A stretch of DNA of 64,000 nucleotides from JBBIQV01 sp964555285 (lineage in GTDB: Bacteria; Nitrospirota; Nitrospiria; Nitrospirales; Nitrospiraceae): positions 17,321-81,320 of the forward strand of contig CAZKRM010000013.1 of the NCBI GenBank assembly GCA_964555285.1, given 5' to 3'. The notes under the pieces are model-generated. The model was not told the DNA's origin. It worked only from the letters and a program-made list of their open reading frames with translations, and did not search any database. Both the position numbers and the translations under genes were made by a program. This document shows positions 7,100 through 16,770 of this stretch, piece after piece (the stretch's first letter is position 1; every line of letters starts with the position of its first letter).

Positions 7100-9791
7100 A
7101 TGGACCTCGGCGACATCCGACGCGCGCTCAGCTCCCTCCAAGCGGCCTCCCGCTTGCACTCACTCACTCACTCACTCACTCACTCACTTTCTGCTCGTAA
7201 TCGCTCTCGCCTTCTCCGCTCCGCTGTTGCCGGATTCTTCGGCCTGCTGATCGTCGGCCTGGTGGCGGCCTGTGGCGGCGGAACTCCACCTCCTGCTGCT
7301 CCTGCTCAGACCATCGTCTCAGGAGCTGTTCAAGCTCCAGGCGGACAGGTGGCTTTTTCCCGCGAGCAAGGCGCACTTGAGCGTGTTGCCGACCTTTTCA
7401 CGTCATCTGCCTATGCGGCGCTGTCCGGCCTGAGTTCGGTCCCGGACGGAACCCAAGTGCAATTGGTGCGTCTCAATGACGCCGGAGGTGGGAGCCACCC
7501 TCGCCACCACGACGACCTCAGGGGGGCGGTACTCGTTCAATGTAACCAGCTTGGGGCTCAGTGTCTCGAGCGATCTTGCAGTTCGCGTGCTCAACCCCGG
7601 GACCGGGGTGCAGATGCGGGCCTTTGTCACCGGGGAGACCGTGAATCTCGATCCCATCTCGGAAACCGCCGTCAGAATGATCCTCGATCAGATTGCCGCG
7701 ACCCCGGGAGTGGCCCTGAATCGCTTTACTCCACTAGAACTCCGTGATCTGGTGGGCGCGCTCGATCTCCTCACCACGAGCAATCAGGCTGCGGCAGGCC
7801 TGACGATCGAAAATACCGTCTCAGCCATCAAACAAAGCGCCAACGCCGATGCCGGGCTGATGGCCTTCCTCACCGCGGCGGCAGGAGCCGGTGACACGAC
7901 GGAAGGGCCGGGAGACATCGGGAATTACTATTCCTTTACCCAAGGCAATGTCTGGCGCTTTCAGGGAACGAAATCGGAAACCGGACAGCCGACGGTCAAC
8001 TTTGTTAACACGGCCATGATCACGGGGACCAAAGCGGTCGGTGGAGTCACGGCCACGGTGTTCACCGAAACGAATCCCGACGGTTCAGGATAAGAGGAAG
8101 AAGACTATTGGCTCAAAGACAGCCGTGGCATCGCCAACCACGGGAACAATGATGCAAGCGATCCACTCACACCCCAATTGATTCCCTTCCGGGAGGTACG
8201 ATTTCCCCTGCAGCAAGGCGCCACCTTCGACTCGGTGAACAAGACCGGGGTGAATTTTGGAGATCTCGATGGGGATGGGAAGAACGAGACAGGCGATGTG
8301 CTGACCCAGGTCACCGTCGCCGCGTTTGAAACCCTGACCGTGCCGGCCGGAACCTTCGCCAACAGCGCCAAGATCGAGGCAAAGATCACCAGCACGGTGA
8401 CGCTGTCGAGCAATGGGACGAAGGTGACGGTGACGGAGACGGAGACACAGACAGACTGGTTGGCGCCAGGGGTGGGGCCGGTCAAGCGACAGTCTCAAAC
8501 CAGCGGCCCAGGCTTGAGCGAAACAGTGACGGAGGAGTTGGTAGGGGCTGTAGTCAACGGACAAGGCAGAGGATTACGCATTGAGGTCACCCCTACATCC
8601 TCTAGCGTGATCTTGGGAGGGTCAAGACAATTAGCGGCCGTTCTCTTCGATCAGAACAATTCCCCAGTTCCAGGATTCTCCTTTGTCTGGACATCGAATA
8701 ATCCCGCAGTGGCAACGGTTGATCCGAATGGCCTCGTGACCGGCCTCACTGAGGGACTTGCTAACATCACTGCCTCCGTTGTGGGGATTACGAGTAACGG
8801 CGCGTCCGTCAAGGTCAACGACGTTCGACTCGTCACATTGGCAACAAATGACCTCATCTACGATAAGGCCTCACAAAAGATCTACGCATCCGTGCCAAGC
8901 AGCGCGGGTAGCATCGGAAACAGTATCACGTCAATTGATCCGGTGACGGGTAGTATTGGATCGTCAGTGACTGTTGGAAGCGAACCAACAAAGTTGGCCA
9001 TCTCCGACAACGGGCAGTTCCTCTACGTGGGACTTGACGGCACAGGCGCCGTGCGCCGATTTAACCTTGCCTCTCAGACAGCCGAGCTCCAATTCTCACT
9101 GGGAAGCGACCCATTCTCTGGACCGTACTATGCTGACGATATCGAGGTCCTTCCAGGAAATCCCCAAGCAGTCGCCATAGCCAGGATGTACAAGACAGTC
9201 AGTCCAAGAGCTGCCGGTGTCGCAATCTACGACGATGGCGTGCAACGTCCTACTACAACCCCAGGCCACTTCCAGGGAAGCAACGTCATCGAATTTTCCG
9301 CTCTCTCTTCGAGGCTGTATGGGTACAATGGCGAGACCACCCTCTTCGCCTTTCACAGGATGACGGTCGACGCCTCTGGAGTGTCTCTTCTCGATATCTT
9401 CGACTCGTTCATGGGAGATCTCATCTCAGGGTTTGGGGTGGACATCAAGTTTGACGGAGGCCGTATCTACACAACCACGGGACGAGTCATTGATCCGGAG
9501 GCGCGAACCGTTGTGGGCACCTTCTCGTTCCCCGCCACATCCGGTGGCATTCTGGTGAAGCCCGATGCAACGATCGGTCGCGTGTTTTTCCTGTCGAGGG
9601 ATGGGGTAGCTCCGGAGATTTACAGCATTCGCGCCTTTGATCGGGTCACGTTGCAACAGCTCGGATCGTTGGAGATTCCAGGTGTCTCCGGAACACCGAG
9701 CAGCCTCATTCGGTGGGGCACGAAAGGCTTGGCCTTCCGCACGAGCGGGAACCAGGTCTTCATCGTCCAAGACTCATCACTGATCCCGTAA
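7100..9791 (+). pseudogene. broken lipoprotein with Ig-like and beta-propeller domains
   Basis: One ancestral gene appears split in three. The first part (ATG 7100, GAGAGG upstream; GTG 7064 is an alternative) encodes a long n-region with HSLTHSLTHSL from a CACT repeat, then a lipoprotein signal with lipobox LVAAC (Cys at about residue 58). Near 7470-7490 the sensible frame shifts by one: VQLVRLNDA in the first frame continues as VGATLATTTTSGGRYSF in another. That frame meets a TAA at 8091-8093, after which it continues unchanged (EEEDYWLKDSRG). The last part, to 9791, holds a bacterial Ig-like Big_2 domain (VTPTSSSVILGGSRQLAAV onwards) and YncE-like propeller repeats (LAISDNGQFLYVGLDG). It is either a decayed surface protein or carries sequencing errors; two separate lesions favour decay. 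Confidence 0.75.
7157..7184 (+). repeat. tetranucleotide repeat (CACT)x7
   Basis: Seven exact CACT units lie between the start codon and the lipobox of the broken lipoprotein gene. Loss or gain of one unit would change reading frame. A second tract of the same unit is at 62955-62981. Confidence 0.95.
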
Positions 9792-10002
9792 GGGAGGCAA
9801 AGAAGTCATTGCTTGACCTCACACATTCCTGCGGGTCGAGAGGCGCCGACGAGGGGTAAGCCGGTGCCGGTGAGGGAACAGTCTCTCACGCTGCCAGCCA
9901 AAGACGGCTGATGGCGCCAAGGGGCGGGAAATGGACCGGGAGTCGTTGCTGGCCGTTTGGCCATTCACGAAGTGGTTTGTCTTCATCATGAGGAGACGCG
10001 CC

Positions 10003-10641
10003 ATGCGAATCGTTCGAGTCTGGATCCTCTTGCTCGGTGTGGGTCTAGGCGTGGTGGGCTGCGCGGGAGGACCACAGCTCATTCCCGTGACCGATCCGAC
10101 CCAGCGCCTGGAGGTTGCGGATCTCTCCATCTTGCCTCCGCAGGGAGAACATTGGTTCATGGCTCCTTCGGCGCTTCGCAAGCAGCAAGGCCACGACGTG
10201 ATTGTCTCGTTTATGAAACTGGCCACACCGCCATCGAAAACCCATACGGTTTTTGCGGTAGTGAGAGGCGGTCGGGTTCCCTTTTCGGCAGGAAGCCGCG
10301 CGGAACTCCTCCAGAAACTTGCTCAAGGCTACTCTGAGCAGACGAACCGCAATCGGCCGGTCTCAGTCACTATTGCTCCCGACAAGACTCTGGCGCCGGA
10401 TTGCGTGAGATATGACGTGACGGTTGAGGACCGCGGGGTCCCCGGGTATCCAGGCTCTATCTACATCTTGGACCAGCATGGCTTTGTCTGCCTCCATCCG
10501 GATTTGCCAGACGCCGCCATTGATATTCAATACAGCCAACGAAGACTCCAAGAAGATCCGCCCCTGGCCCTGGAAGCAGAAGGGGAACCCTTTGTGAAAA
10601 GCCTTCTATTCACCAGATTGCCAGGCCGTTCATCACCATGA
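10003..10641 (+). CDS. small lipoprotein of unknown function
   Basis: From ATG 10003 (AGGAG 8 nt upstream) the protein has 212 residues; ATG 9988 is an in-frame alternative. Residues 1-17 are a lipoprotein signal with lipobox VVGC, followed by AGGPQLIPVTDP. The mature part has one likely disulphide pair (APDCVRYD and GFVCLHPD) and a mixed alpha/beta pattern. It is followed by two more lipoprotein genes of similar size, each with its own strong ribosome site, and the next one shares a similar layout with a late Cys and an LHPDLPDA/VNPDLPEA-like stretch. I do not recognise the family. Location is predicted to be the outer or inner membrane, facing the periplasm or the surface. Confidence 0.8.
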   Translation: MRIVRVWILLLGVGLGVVGCAGGPQLIPVTDPTQRLEVADLSILPPQGEHWFMAPSALRKQQGHDVIVSFMKLATPPSKTHTVFAVVRGGRVPFSAGSRAELLQKLAQGYSEQTNRNRPVSVTIAPDKTLAPDCVRYDVTVEDRGVPGYPGSIYILDQHGFVCLHPDLPDAAIDIQYSQRRLQEDPPLALEAEGEPFVKSLLFTRLPGRSSP

Positions 10642-10753
10642 CAAGGAACAACAGGGGAGGCGAGCAGAAAAATATTCCAAGCACCTTTTCCTGTCCCCAC
10701 TGGGATAGCGAGACATCACGCGTAGCCCATCAAGATGACCAGGAGGTGCCAAA

Positions 10754-11452
10754 ATGAGAGCCTGCCTCTTTCCCCGAGCGGTGTCCGTAGTCATTCTGTT
10801 CTCGACTCTGGCCGGATGTGCCGCCCTTTTTCAGAAGGACGAACTGACGCTGGAACTGGACCGATTATACGGAAATCTGCCGTCTGAAATGGTCTGGGTC
10901 GATGGAATGTTCCAGGCGTGGAGCAATGAGAAGTGGAAAGGCGTGTATCGTGGGCGAGCGTATAATACCAATATCCTTGAGCTTGTTCGTCCGCCGGAAA
11001 CAGTCGAGAACTGGACGGAGCTGCTGACTCTTGGGACCCAATACCGGACGTCTAAAGTCTATACCTATCCAGGCGGGGCGACCTTTACCGATGTGCCCGA
11101 TCCGGTGGTTGCGATGGAGGCGCTCCGGCTGACTGTGCAGGAGCGTTGCGCCAAGCCAATCACGTTTCAGCGCCTGGACGATGACCGGACATCACCCTAC
11201 CCATCCGTGATCTTTTTCATCACGTGCGAGCGTCCCGCCAAGGGGGTGAAGGGGGTGAGTGTGAATCCTGACCTCCCCGAGGCTCAGGTGCATCGGATGT
11301 TCCGAGGGCGCCACGCCTTCTATCACATTCATCGAATTCGCCACGCCACGACCCTGGATCAGGCCACTCTCGATTATTGGGCTTCTGGCCTGAAGGCGTT
11401 GTTTGTCTGTGACGATACCGTGCCCGGACAAGAATGCAAGAAGCACAAGTAG
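10754..11452 (+). CDS. lipoprotein of unknown function
   Basis: A 232-residue protein with AGGAGGTGCCAAA before the ATG. The signal peptide ends in lipobox LAGC at about residue 22. The mature domain contains ENWTELLTLGTQYRTSK near residue 90, an internal Cys pair (QERCAKP, FITCERP), the VNPDLPEA stretch also echoed in the preceding lipoprotein, and a C-terminal Cys pair (FVCDD, QECKK). The pattern is of a compact disulphide-bonded periplasmic domain. It is flanked by two other lipoprotein genes in the same orientation, suggesting a small lipoprotein locus rather than a pathway operon. Function cannot be assigned. Confidence 0.8.
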   Translation: MRACLFPRAVSVVILFSTLAGCAALFQKDELTLELDRLYGNLPSEMVWVDGMFQAWSNEKWKGVYRGRAYNTNILELVRPPETVENWTELLTLGTQYRTSKVYTYPGGATFTDVPDPVVAMEALRLTVQERCAKPITFQRLDDDRTSPYPSVIFFITCERPAKGVKGVSVNPDLPEAQVHRMFRGRHAFYHIHRIRHATTLDQATLDYWASGLKALFVCDDTVPGQECKKHK

Positions 11453-11506
11453 CCCTGGCTGAAAGCAGTCGGCCTTTCAGGTTACAGGCAAGGGAGGAGA
11501 CACATC

Positions 11507-12199
11507 GTGAAGAGGGGCAAATGCATCGGAGTTGCCCTGGCGTTGCTGGCGGTCTCTGCCTGCGCCACTCTTCCGCCGCCTCCAGGGCCGCAGGATTCCC
11601 TGAGCGCCGCGATCGGCATTTCCCTGGTGATTCGCCCCCCTTTCCGCCAGTTTGGTCTCGCTGATCGAATCCGCCTGTTTGATCTCGCTGATCAAAAGAC
11701 GGACATGACGGTGTATTTCATCCGGCTCGATGACGAGAAGGGAACGCCAGACTCCTTCCTGCGGACCACGTTGTACCGGTCAAACTACACACACGGCAAC
11801 CAGGTCTATCTGCTCAATGCCGCACCTGGACGGTATGCAGCCGTCGTTGTGTTTTTTGAGAAAACGCCTCAGCCGCCACCGCCGGCTTCAGGGGCGTTCC
11901 CCGTTGCGTCGGGTCGGCCGCAAGAGTTCTGGACCTATTTGTCGGAAGATGTGATTCGACGAACAGAAGTCACGGTCCCGCCTGGGACCATCCGTTATAT
12001 GGGAGACTTTGTCATTGATCAGGCGGTCAGTTCCAAGACCAGTGTCAGGTCTTGCAATCCGATATCCGGTGAGGAAACAAGACCACGCGCAGGCACCGGG
12101 CATGACGATTCTCATTCAGGCCGTTTCTACTTGGGCTTCTCGTCGAACCCACTCAGCTCGTTCAACGTTGCTCGGATAGAGCGAAGGGCTTCTTGGTAG
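11507..12199 (+). CDS. lipoprotein with doubtful C-terminus
   Basis: GTG start at 11507 with a strong AGGGAGGAGA site. The signal has lipobox VSAC at about residue 19, followed by ATLPPPPGPQD. The mature domain includes TVYFIRLDDEKGTPDSFLRT and a proline-rich QPPPPASG segment. The last 25 or so residues run antisense over the 3' end of the oppositely oriented lipoprotein gene (73-bp overlap) and look unlike the rest. A frameshift near 12070 with a shorter original C-terminus is possible. Family not recognised. Confidence 0.7.
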   Translation: MKRGKCIGVALALLAVSACATLPPPPGPQDSLSAAIGISLVIRPPFRQFGLADRIRLFDLADQKTDMTVYFIRLDDEKGTPDSFLRTTLYRSNYTHGNQVYLLNAAPGRYAAVVVFFEKTPQPPPPASGAFPVASGRPQEFWTYLSEDVIRRTEVTVPPGTIRYMGDFVIDQAVSSKTSVRSCNPISGEETRPRAGTGHDDSHSGRFYLGFSSNPLSSFNVARIERRASW

Positions 12200-12696
12200 G
12201 CGGTCTCCTGCGCTCTGAGGAGATCGCGCACTGAACGGTTCGAGGACTTCACCGCGGTGCGAAGCTCCGCGCTGTCTTTCGCCAGGGCGTCGGTCTTTCC
12301 GCTGAGCTCGGCCAGGGTTGCCTGGGTTGCGGTGACCAATGTTTCGACTTTCTTCAAGGCCTCCTGCTGCGCCTTGAGGTCCTGCGCCAGCAGCCGTTCC
12401 CGCTCTTCGATCTGCTTCCTGGTTTCCTCGAACCCGGCCTTCGTTTCTCCTTTCAACGTCTCCACCGCCTGCGCGATCGGCGTCATCTTTTGCTCAAGCT
12501 CCTTCTTCGTGTCTGTTGCCGATCCCTGTAATTCTGCTTTGAGCTTCTCAAGGTCGCCGCTGGTGGCACAGCCGGCCATGGCACACAGAGCCAGCGCTGC
12601 CACAAGACCCCGGGAAGAGAACCGGCTCGTGCGCGAGGTCCTTTCGCCTGGTGAGGGAATCTGACGGTCCGTTGCTTCGAAATGGTTTCTGGTCAT
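12127..12696 (-). CDS. coiled-coil lipoprotein
   Basis: From ATG 12696, preceded by AAGGAGGA, the protein has 189 residues. An unusually long n-region of about 30 residues precedes the hydrophobic core and lipobox MAGC. From about residue 50 to 175 the chain is almost wholly charged, with heptad spacing typical of a long coiled coil (SGDLEKLKAELQGSATDTKK; RKQIEERERLLAQDLKAQQE). It is likely anchored in the outer membrane and may interact with peptidoglycan or the Tol system, but that is inference. It converges on the preceding + strand lipoprotein gene with overlapping 3' ends. Confidence 0.8.
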   Translation of the reverse strand: MTRNHFEATDRQIPSPGERTSRTSRFSSRGLVAALALCAMAGCATSGDLEKLKAELQGSATDTKKELEQKMTPIAQAVETLKGETKAGFEETRKQIEERERLLAQDLKAQQEALKKVETLVTATQATLAELSGKTDALAKDSAELRTAVKSSNRSVRDLLRAQETAYQEALRSIRATLNELSGFDEKPK

Positions 12697-13111
12697 GGGC
12701 GTTCCTCCTTGAGCGGGTAGGATGTACTGGTACGCGCGATTGTGCCGGACGACGAGGGACCTGGCTGTCCTTCGCTGCGGGCATCGAGGATGCACATTCT
12801 TATCCTGTGGCCTTTCCGTCTTTCCATCCCTCTTAGGGGGTAGCCTGGTTAGCCCCGAACCTGCGTGCGCAGAACGACCACTAAAATATGAATGCTCCCT
12901 CCAAGCTTGCTCGTTTGCCTTTTCCGAAGGAGGCGGCCTGGTTGATCTCCCACTGCGCGCGTCCAACGAGCATATCGTTCACCTCCAGTGTTGTCCGATA
13001 AGCAGATGTGCGCGTTGCGCGAGCACAGGAGATTGACCAGGTCGCCTCCTTCCTTTCTTGTTCCGGGAGCAAGGGACCGACAGGGGTGTCCTTCCGTCCT
13101 TTTGTGTTAGG
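12697..13111. other. intergenic region, no gene supported
   Basis: This 415-bp divergent region between the coiled-coil lipoprotein and cstA should hold promoters for both. I find no convincing -35/-10 pair. The only structure noticed is a short imperfect inverted repeat around GTGCGCG-TTG-CGCGAGCAC near 13007. Short open frames here lack ribosome sites and homology-like features. Confidence 0.5.
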
Positions 13112-15115
13112 ATGCCCCGCGTGCGACACTTTTTCCTCCTCATGTGGGGCCTGCTCGCGATCTTGGGTGCCATTGCTCTCGCCTTCGTGACTGGCCTCGT
13201 TCATCCCCATGAAAAAGTGAACGGGCTCTGGCTGGTCGTCGCGGCGGCGTGCCTCTATGTCCTGGCATTTCGGTTCTATGGCCGCTGGCTTTCGCAGAGC
13301 GTTGTCGAGCTGAACGACCAGCGGGTGACGCCGGCGATTCGCTTGAATGACGGCGTCAACTTTCATCCCACCAACAAGTACGTGCTGTTTGGTCATCACT
13401 TCGCGGCGATTGCCGGGGCCGGTCCGCTGCTCGGGCCTGTCCTCGCGGCGCAGTTCGGATTCTTGCCCGGCTTCCTCTGGCTCGTGATCGGGGCGGTGCT
13501 GGCGGGAGCGGTGCAGGATTTTGTCATTCTCGTGGCTTCGATGCGTAGGAATGGCCGGTCGTTGCCGGAGATCGCCCGCGACGAACTCGGTGTGGTCACC
13601 GGCACGGCGACGGCGGTGGCGGTGCTCTTCATCGTGGTGGTGGCGCTGGCGGGGCTGGGCTTTGCGGTCGTGAACGCGCTCTATCGGAACGCTTGGGGCA
13701 CCTTCACGATTGCGATGACGATTCCGATCGGCTTCCTGATGGGGTTCTATCTCCAAAAGTTCCGGCCTGGTCAGGTGGCTGAAGTCTCTCTGTTTGGCGT
13801 GGTGTTGTTGGTTGCGGCTGTGATCTTCGGGCGAGTGGTCGCACAATCCTCGTTGGCTCCGTGGTTTGAGTTCGAACGGCCGATGCTCGTGTGGCTGCTG
13901 GCCGGCTATGGCTTCCTCGCCTCAGTGCTGCCGGGTTGGATGTTGCTGGTGCCGCGTGGGTATCTCTCGACGTTCATGAAGCTGGGCGTGGTGTTTCTGC
14001 TTGGCTTCGGCGTGGTTTTGATGGCGCCGACGATTGAGATGCCGCGTGTCACGATCTTTGCCAATGGCGGCGGGCCGATTATTCCCGGCACGCTGTTTCC
14101 GTTTCTGTTTATCACCATCGCCTGCGGCGCGGTGTCGGGCTTTCACTCGCTTGTCTCCTCCGGGACGACGCCGAAGATGATCGAGCAGGAATCTCAGGCG
14201 ATGGTTGGCTATGGCGCGATGTTGCTGGAAAGTTTTGTCGGTGTGATGGCGCTGATTGCGGCGTCGGTCTTGATTCCCGGTGATTATCTGGCTATTAACA
14301 CGATGCTCTCGCCAGAGGCGCTGTCCGGCATGGGCTTTCCCGTGTCGAAGATTCAGGAACTCTCGCACCTCGTCGAGGTGGATGTGGCGGGCCGGCCCGG
14401 TGGCGCGGTGTCGCTGGCGGTCGGCATGGCCTCGATCTTCGCCGCGCTGCCGGGCATGGCGGGGCTGATGGCCTATTGGTATCAATTCGCACTCGTGTTC
14501 GAGGCGCTGTTTATCCTGACGACGATCGATACCGGGACGCGCGTGGCGCGCTATCTGGTGCAAGAGATGGGCGGGCGCTTCTACGCTCCGCTGCGGCGCA
14601 TGAATTGGTGGCCTGGTGTGTTGGCGAGCAGCGGGCTGGTGGTTGGAGCGTGGGCGTATCTGATCGGGACGGGCAGCATCTCGACGATCTGGCCCATGTT
14701 CGGCGCGGCGAATCAATTGCTCGGGACGCTGGCGCTCTGCATCGGGACGACGGTGCTCATTAAGATGCGGAAGGCGCAGTTCCTCTGGGTCACAGCGGTG
14801 CCGATGTTGTTTGTGGGGGCGATTACCTTGACCGGTTCGTACGAAATGTTCGGTCTCTTTCTCGCCAAGGCGGCGACGCTCACCGCGGGAGGCCAGGCCT
14901 TCGCGCTCTATCTCGACGCGGTCCTCGTGGCGATTGTGGCCTTGCTCGCGGTGATCGTCCTGAGCGATAGTATCATGCAGTGGTACGGCTATGTGGTGTT
15001 GAAACGGCCGTTTACGAGCAGTGAAGTGGCGGCGACGGCCGGCGGTGGCTCTGCCGGGCGGTTGCATCCGACGGCGAGCGAGGGGATTCATCTTCCAGGC
15101 GGTGGTTGCTGTTAA
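13112..15115 (+). CDS. cstA: carbon starvation protein CstA family transporter
   Basis: A 667-residue polytopic membrane protein, start ATG 13112 (13142 is possible). Family features include FYGRWLSQSVVELND, FHPTNKYVLFGHHFAAIAGAGPLLGPVLAAQ near residue 90, GAVQDFVILVASMRRNGRSL near 128, FHSLVSSGTTPKM near 344, TTIDTGTRVARYLVQEMGG near 469 and PMFGAANQLLG near 528. CstA-type proteins import pyruvate or peptides; which one applies here cannot be read from sequence. About 15 hydrophobic helices fit the family. The yajQ gene follows after 12 bp, so the two may be co-transcribed. Confidence 0.93.
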   Translation: MPRVRHFFLLMWGLLAILGAIALAFVTGLVHPHEKVNGLWLVVAAACLYVLAFRFYGRWLSQSVVELNDQRVTPAIRLNDGVNFHPTNKYVLFGHHFAAIAGAGPLLGPVLAAQFGFLPGFLWLVIGAVLAGAVQDFVILVASMRRNGRSLPEIARDELGVVTGTATAVAVLFIVVVALAGLGFAVVNALYRNAWGTFTIAMTIPIGFLMGFYLQKFRPGQVAEVSLFGVVLLVAAVIFGRVVAQSSLAPWFEFERPMLVWLLAGYGFLASVLPGWMLLVPRGYLSTFMKLGVVFLLGFGVVLMAPTIEMPRVTIFANGGGPIIPGTLFPFLFITIACGAVSGFHSLVSSGTTPKMIEQESQAMVGYGAMLLESFVGVMALIAASVLIPGDYLAINTMLSPEALSGMGFPVSKIQELSHLVEVDVAGRPGGAVSLAVGMASIFAALPGMAGLMAYWYQFALVFEALFILTTIDTGTRVARYLVQEMGGRFYAPLRRMNWWPGVLASSGLVVGAWAYLIGTGSISTIWPMFGAANQLLGTLALCIGTTVLIKMRKAQFLWVTAVPMLFVGAITLTGSYEMFGLFLAKAATLTAGGQAFALYLDAVLVAIVALLAVIVLSDSIMQWYGYVVLKRPFTSSEVAATAGGGSAGRLHPTASEGIHLPGGGCC

Positions 15116-15127
15116 GAGGAGGCTGAC

Positions 15128-15625
15128 GTGGCTGACCAATTTTCATTCGATGTCGTGTCGCAAGTGGATATGCAGGAGATGAAGAACGTGGTCGATCAGG
15201 CGACGAAGGAAATCAAGCAGCGGTTCGATTTCAAGGACTCCAAGACGGAGATCACGCTGAAGGAAAAAGAGAAGGAACTCGTCGTCGTCTCCGATGACGA
15301 GTACAAGCTCAATGCGGTGAACGAGATCATCAAGAACAAGTGTGTGAAGCGGCATGTCTCTTTGAAGGCGTTCACGTATGGCAAGATTGAAGAAGCGTTG
15401 GGCGGTACCGTCCGGCAAGTGGCGAAGATCCAGAGCGGTATCTCTTCCGAGAAAGCAAAGGAGATCACGAAAGACGTGCGCGATTCGAAACTCAAAGTCC
15501 AAGCGCAGATTCAGGGCGAGCAGCTTCGTGTGCTCAGCAAGAGCAAGGATGAGCTGCAGGCGGCGATTGCGTTTCTGAAGCAGAAAGACTTTGGAATCGA
15601 TTTGCAGTTTGTGAACTTCCGGTAG
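15128..15625 (+). CDS. yajQ: YajQ family nucleotide-binding protein
   Basis: A 165-residue protein starting with GTG behind AGAGGAGG. It has the family start ADQFSFDVVSQVDMQEMKN, RFDFKDSKTEITL near residue 33, and the late KAKEITKDVRDSKLKVQAQIQGEQLRV and KDFGIDLQFVNFR end. The fold is two RRM-like ferredoxin domains in tandem; some homologues bind cyclic di-GMP. Cytoplasmic. It is closely spaced behind cstA. Confidence 0.95.
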   Translation: MADQFSFDVVSQVDMQEMKNVVDQATKEIKQRFDFKDSKTEITLKEKEKELVVVSDDEYKLNAVNEIIKNKCVKRHVSLKAFTYGKIEEALGGTVRQVAKIQSGISSEKAKEITKDVRDSKLKVQAQIQGEQLRVLSKSKDELQAAIAFLKQKDFGIDLQFVNFR

Positions 15626-15692
15626 ATGGCGTCCTGTCACACGTCACTGGTGTCCGATCCGCCCGCCTCCCTTTCGCTCATACGGTCGTCCG

Positions 15693-16733
15693 ATGATGCG
15701 TACCAGAAGTATTCTGCTGCTGGTCTGCCTTTTTGCTGCGGCGTTGTCGACCGGTACCGGTTGCAACCGCAGCGATGCGATCGTCGTGATCCAGCTCCAT
15801 CCGAAGAATCCCGACATCATCTACGTCGCGACGAACGACTACATTTATAAGACGCGCGATGCCGGCCGGACCTGGACGAATCTGTCAAAGGGCATGAGCC
15901 ACTCGCGCGTGATTTCGATGGCCATCGATCCGGTGTATCCCTCAACTGTGTATGCAGGGACGAAGGGCGATGCGGTCTATAAGAGCTACGACGGCGGGCA
16001 ACGGTGGGTGTCGCAGCGGGCAGGGCTCGACGATGTCACGATCTCGTCGGTCGTGAATCAGTTCGTGTTTGTCCCGGATGAGAACAACCACATCTTTGCC
16101 GCGACCACAATGGGTGTCTTTGAAACGACCAACGGCGCCGAGGCTTGGACCAAGCGGATGGATGGGATGAAAGAGGTGCTGATGGTGGTGACGCTCTGTC
16201 TTGATCCGACACGCACCTCCATCATGTATGCAGGGACGAGCGGTGGGGTCTATAAGTCCGTCGATCGCGCCGGCCGCTGGGAGAAGGTCAATATCGGGTT
16301 GGTGCTTCCGGAGATAGTGAAAAGTTCTCGGGCCTTGGGCGTGACGGCCATTCAGGTGGATGCCTACGAGCCCGATACGGTCTATGCCGCCACGCTGAGC
16401 GGGCTCTACAAGTCGACCGATGCAGCAAGATCGTGGGCGCGGATCGCGCAATCCCTTCAAGACCAGATGATGATCGCGATGGTGCTGGACCGGACGCGGC
16501 GCGGCGTGATCTATCTTGCCGGTCGGGATGGGATTCATCGCAGTGAGGACGGCGGATCGACGTGGAAGACGCTGAACGCCGGCTTGGCGACGCTCAACGT
16601 CCGGTCGTTGGTCCAGAGTCCACTTGATCCGAAGCTCTTCTACGCAGGCACGAACGGGAGCGGGATATATCGCAGCCAGGATGGGGGAGACACGTGGGTG
16701 GCCTTGCCGTGGATAAAGTCAGTTGAGCCGTGA
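15693..16733 (+). CDS. lipoprotein with seven Asp-box repeats (beta-propeller)
   Basis: A 346-residue protein with a signal peptide ending STGTGC, probably lipidated at Cys24. The mature chain is made of about seven repeats marked by Asp-box-like segments: YKTRDAGRTW, YKSYDGGQRW, FETTNGAEAW, YKSVDRAGRW, YKSTDAARSW, HRSEDGGSTW and YRSQDGGDTW. Between them are phrases such as VYAGTKGDAVYKS. This is the pattern of sialidase/YCF48-like propellers, here probably a binding or assembly protein at the periplasmic face; no sialidase catalytic residues are evident. A 3' neighbour lies on the opposite strand. Confidence 0.85.
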   Translation: MMRTRSILLLVCLFAAALSTGTGCNRSDAIVVIQLHPKNPDIIYVATNDYIYKTRDAGRTWTNLSKGMSHSRVISMAIDPVYPSTVYAGTKGDAVYKSYDGGQRWVSQRAGLDDVTISSVVNQFVFVPDENNHIFAATTMGVFETTNGAEAWTKRMDGMKEVLMVVTLCLDPTRTSIMYAGTSGGVYKSVDRAGRWEKVNIGLVLPEIVKSSRALGVTAIQVDAYEPDTVYAATLSGLYKSTDAARSWARIAQSLQDQMMIAMVLDRTRRGVIYLAGRDGIHRSEDGGSTWKTLNAGLATLNVRSLVQSPLDPKLFYAGTNGSGIYRSQDGGDTWVALPWIKSVEP

Positions 16734-16770
16734 TCAAGCGATGCATGAGAAGTGCAGCAAGGCACTGGTT

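Noticed and set aside
13922..15139. 405-residue - strand frame over cstA
   Set aside because: Antisense shadow of a membrane protein; low-complexity His/Arg/Gln content and no start site.
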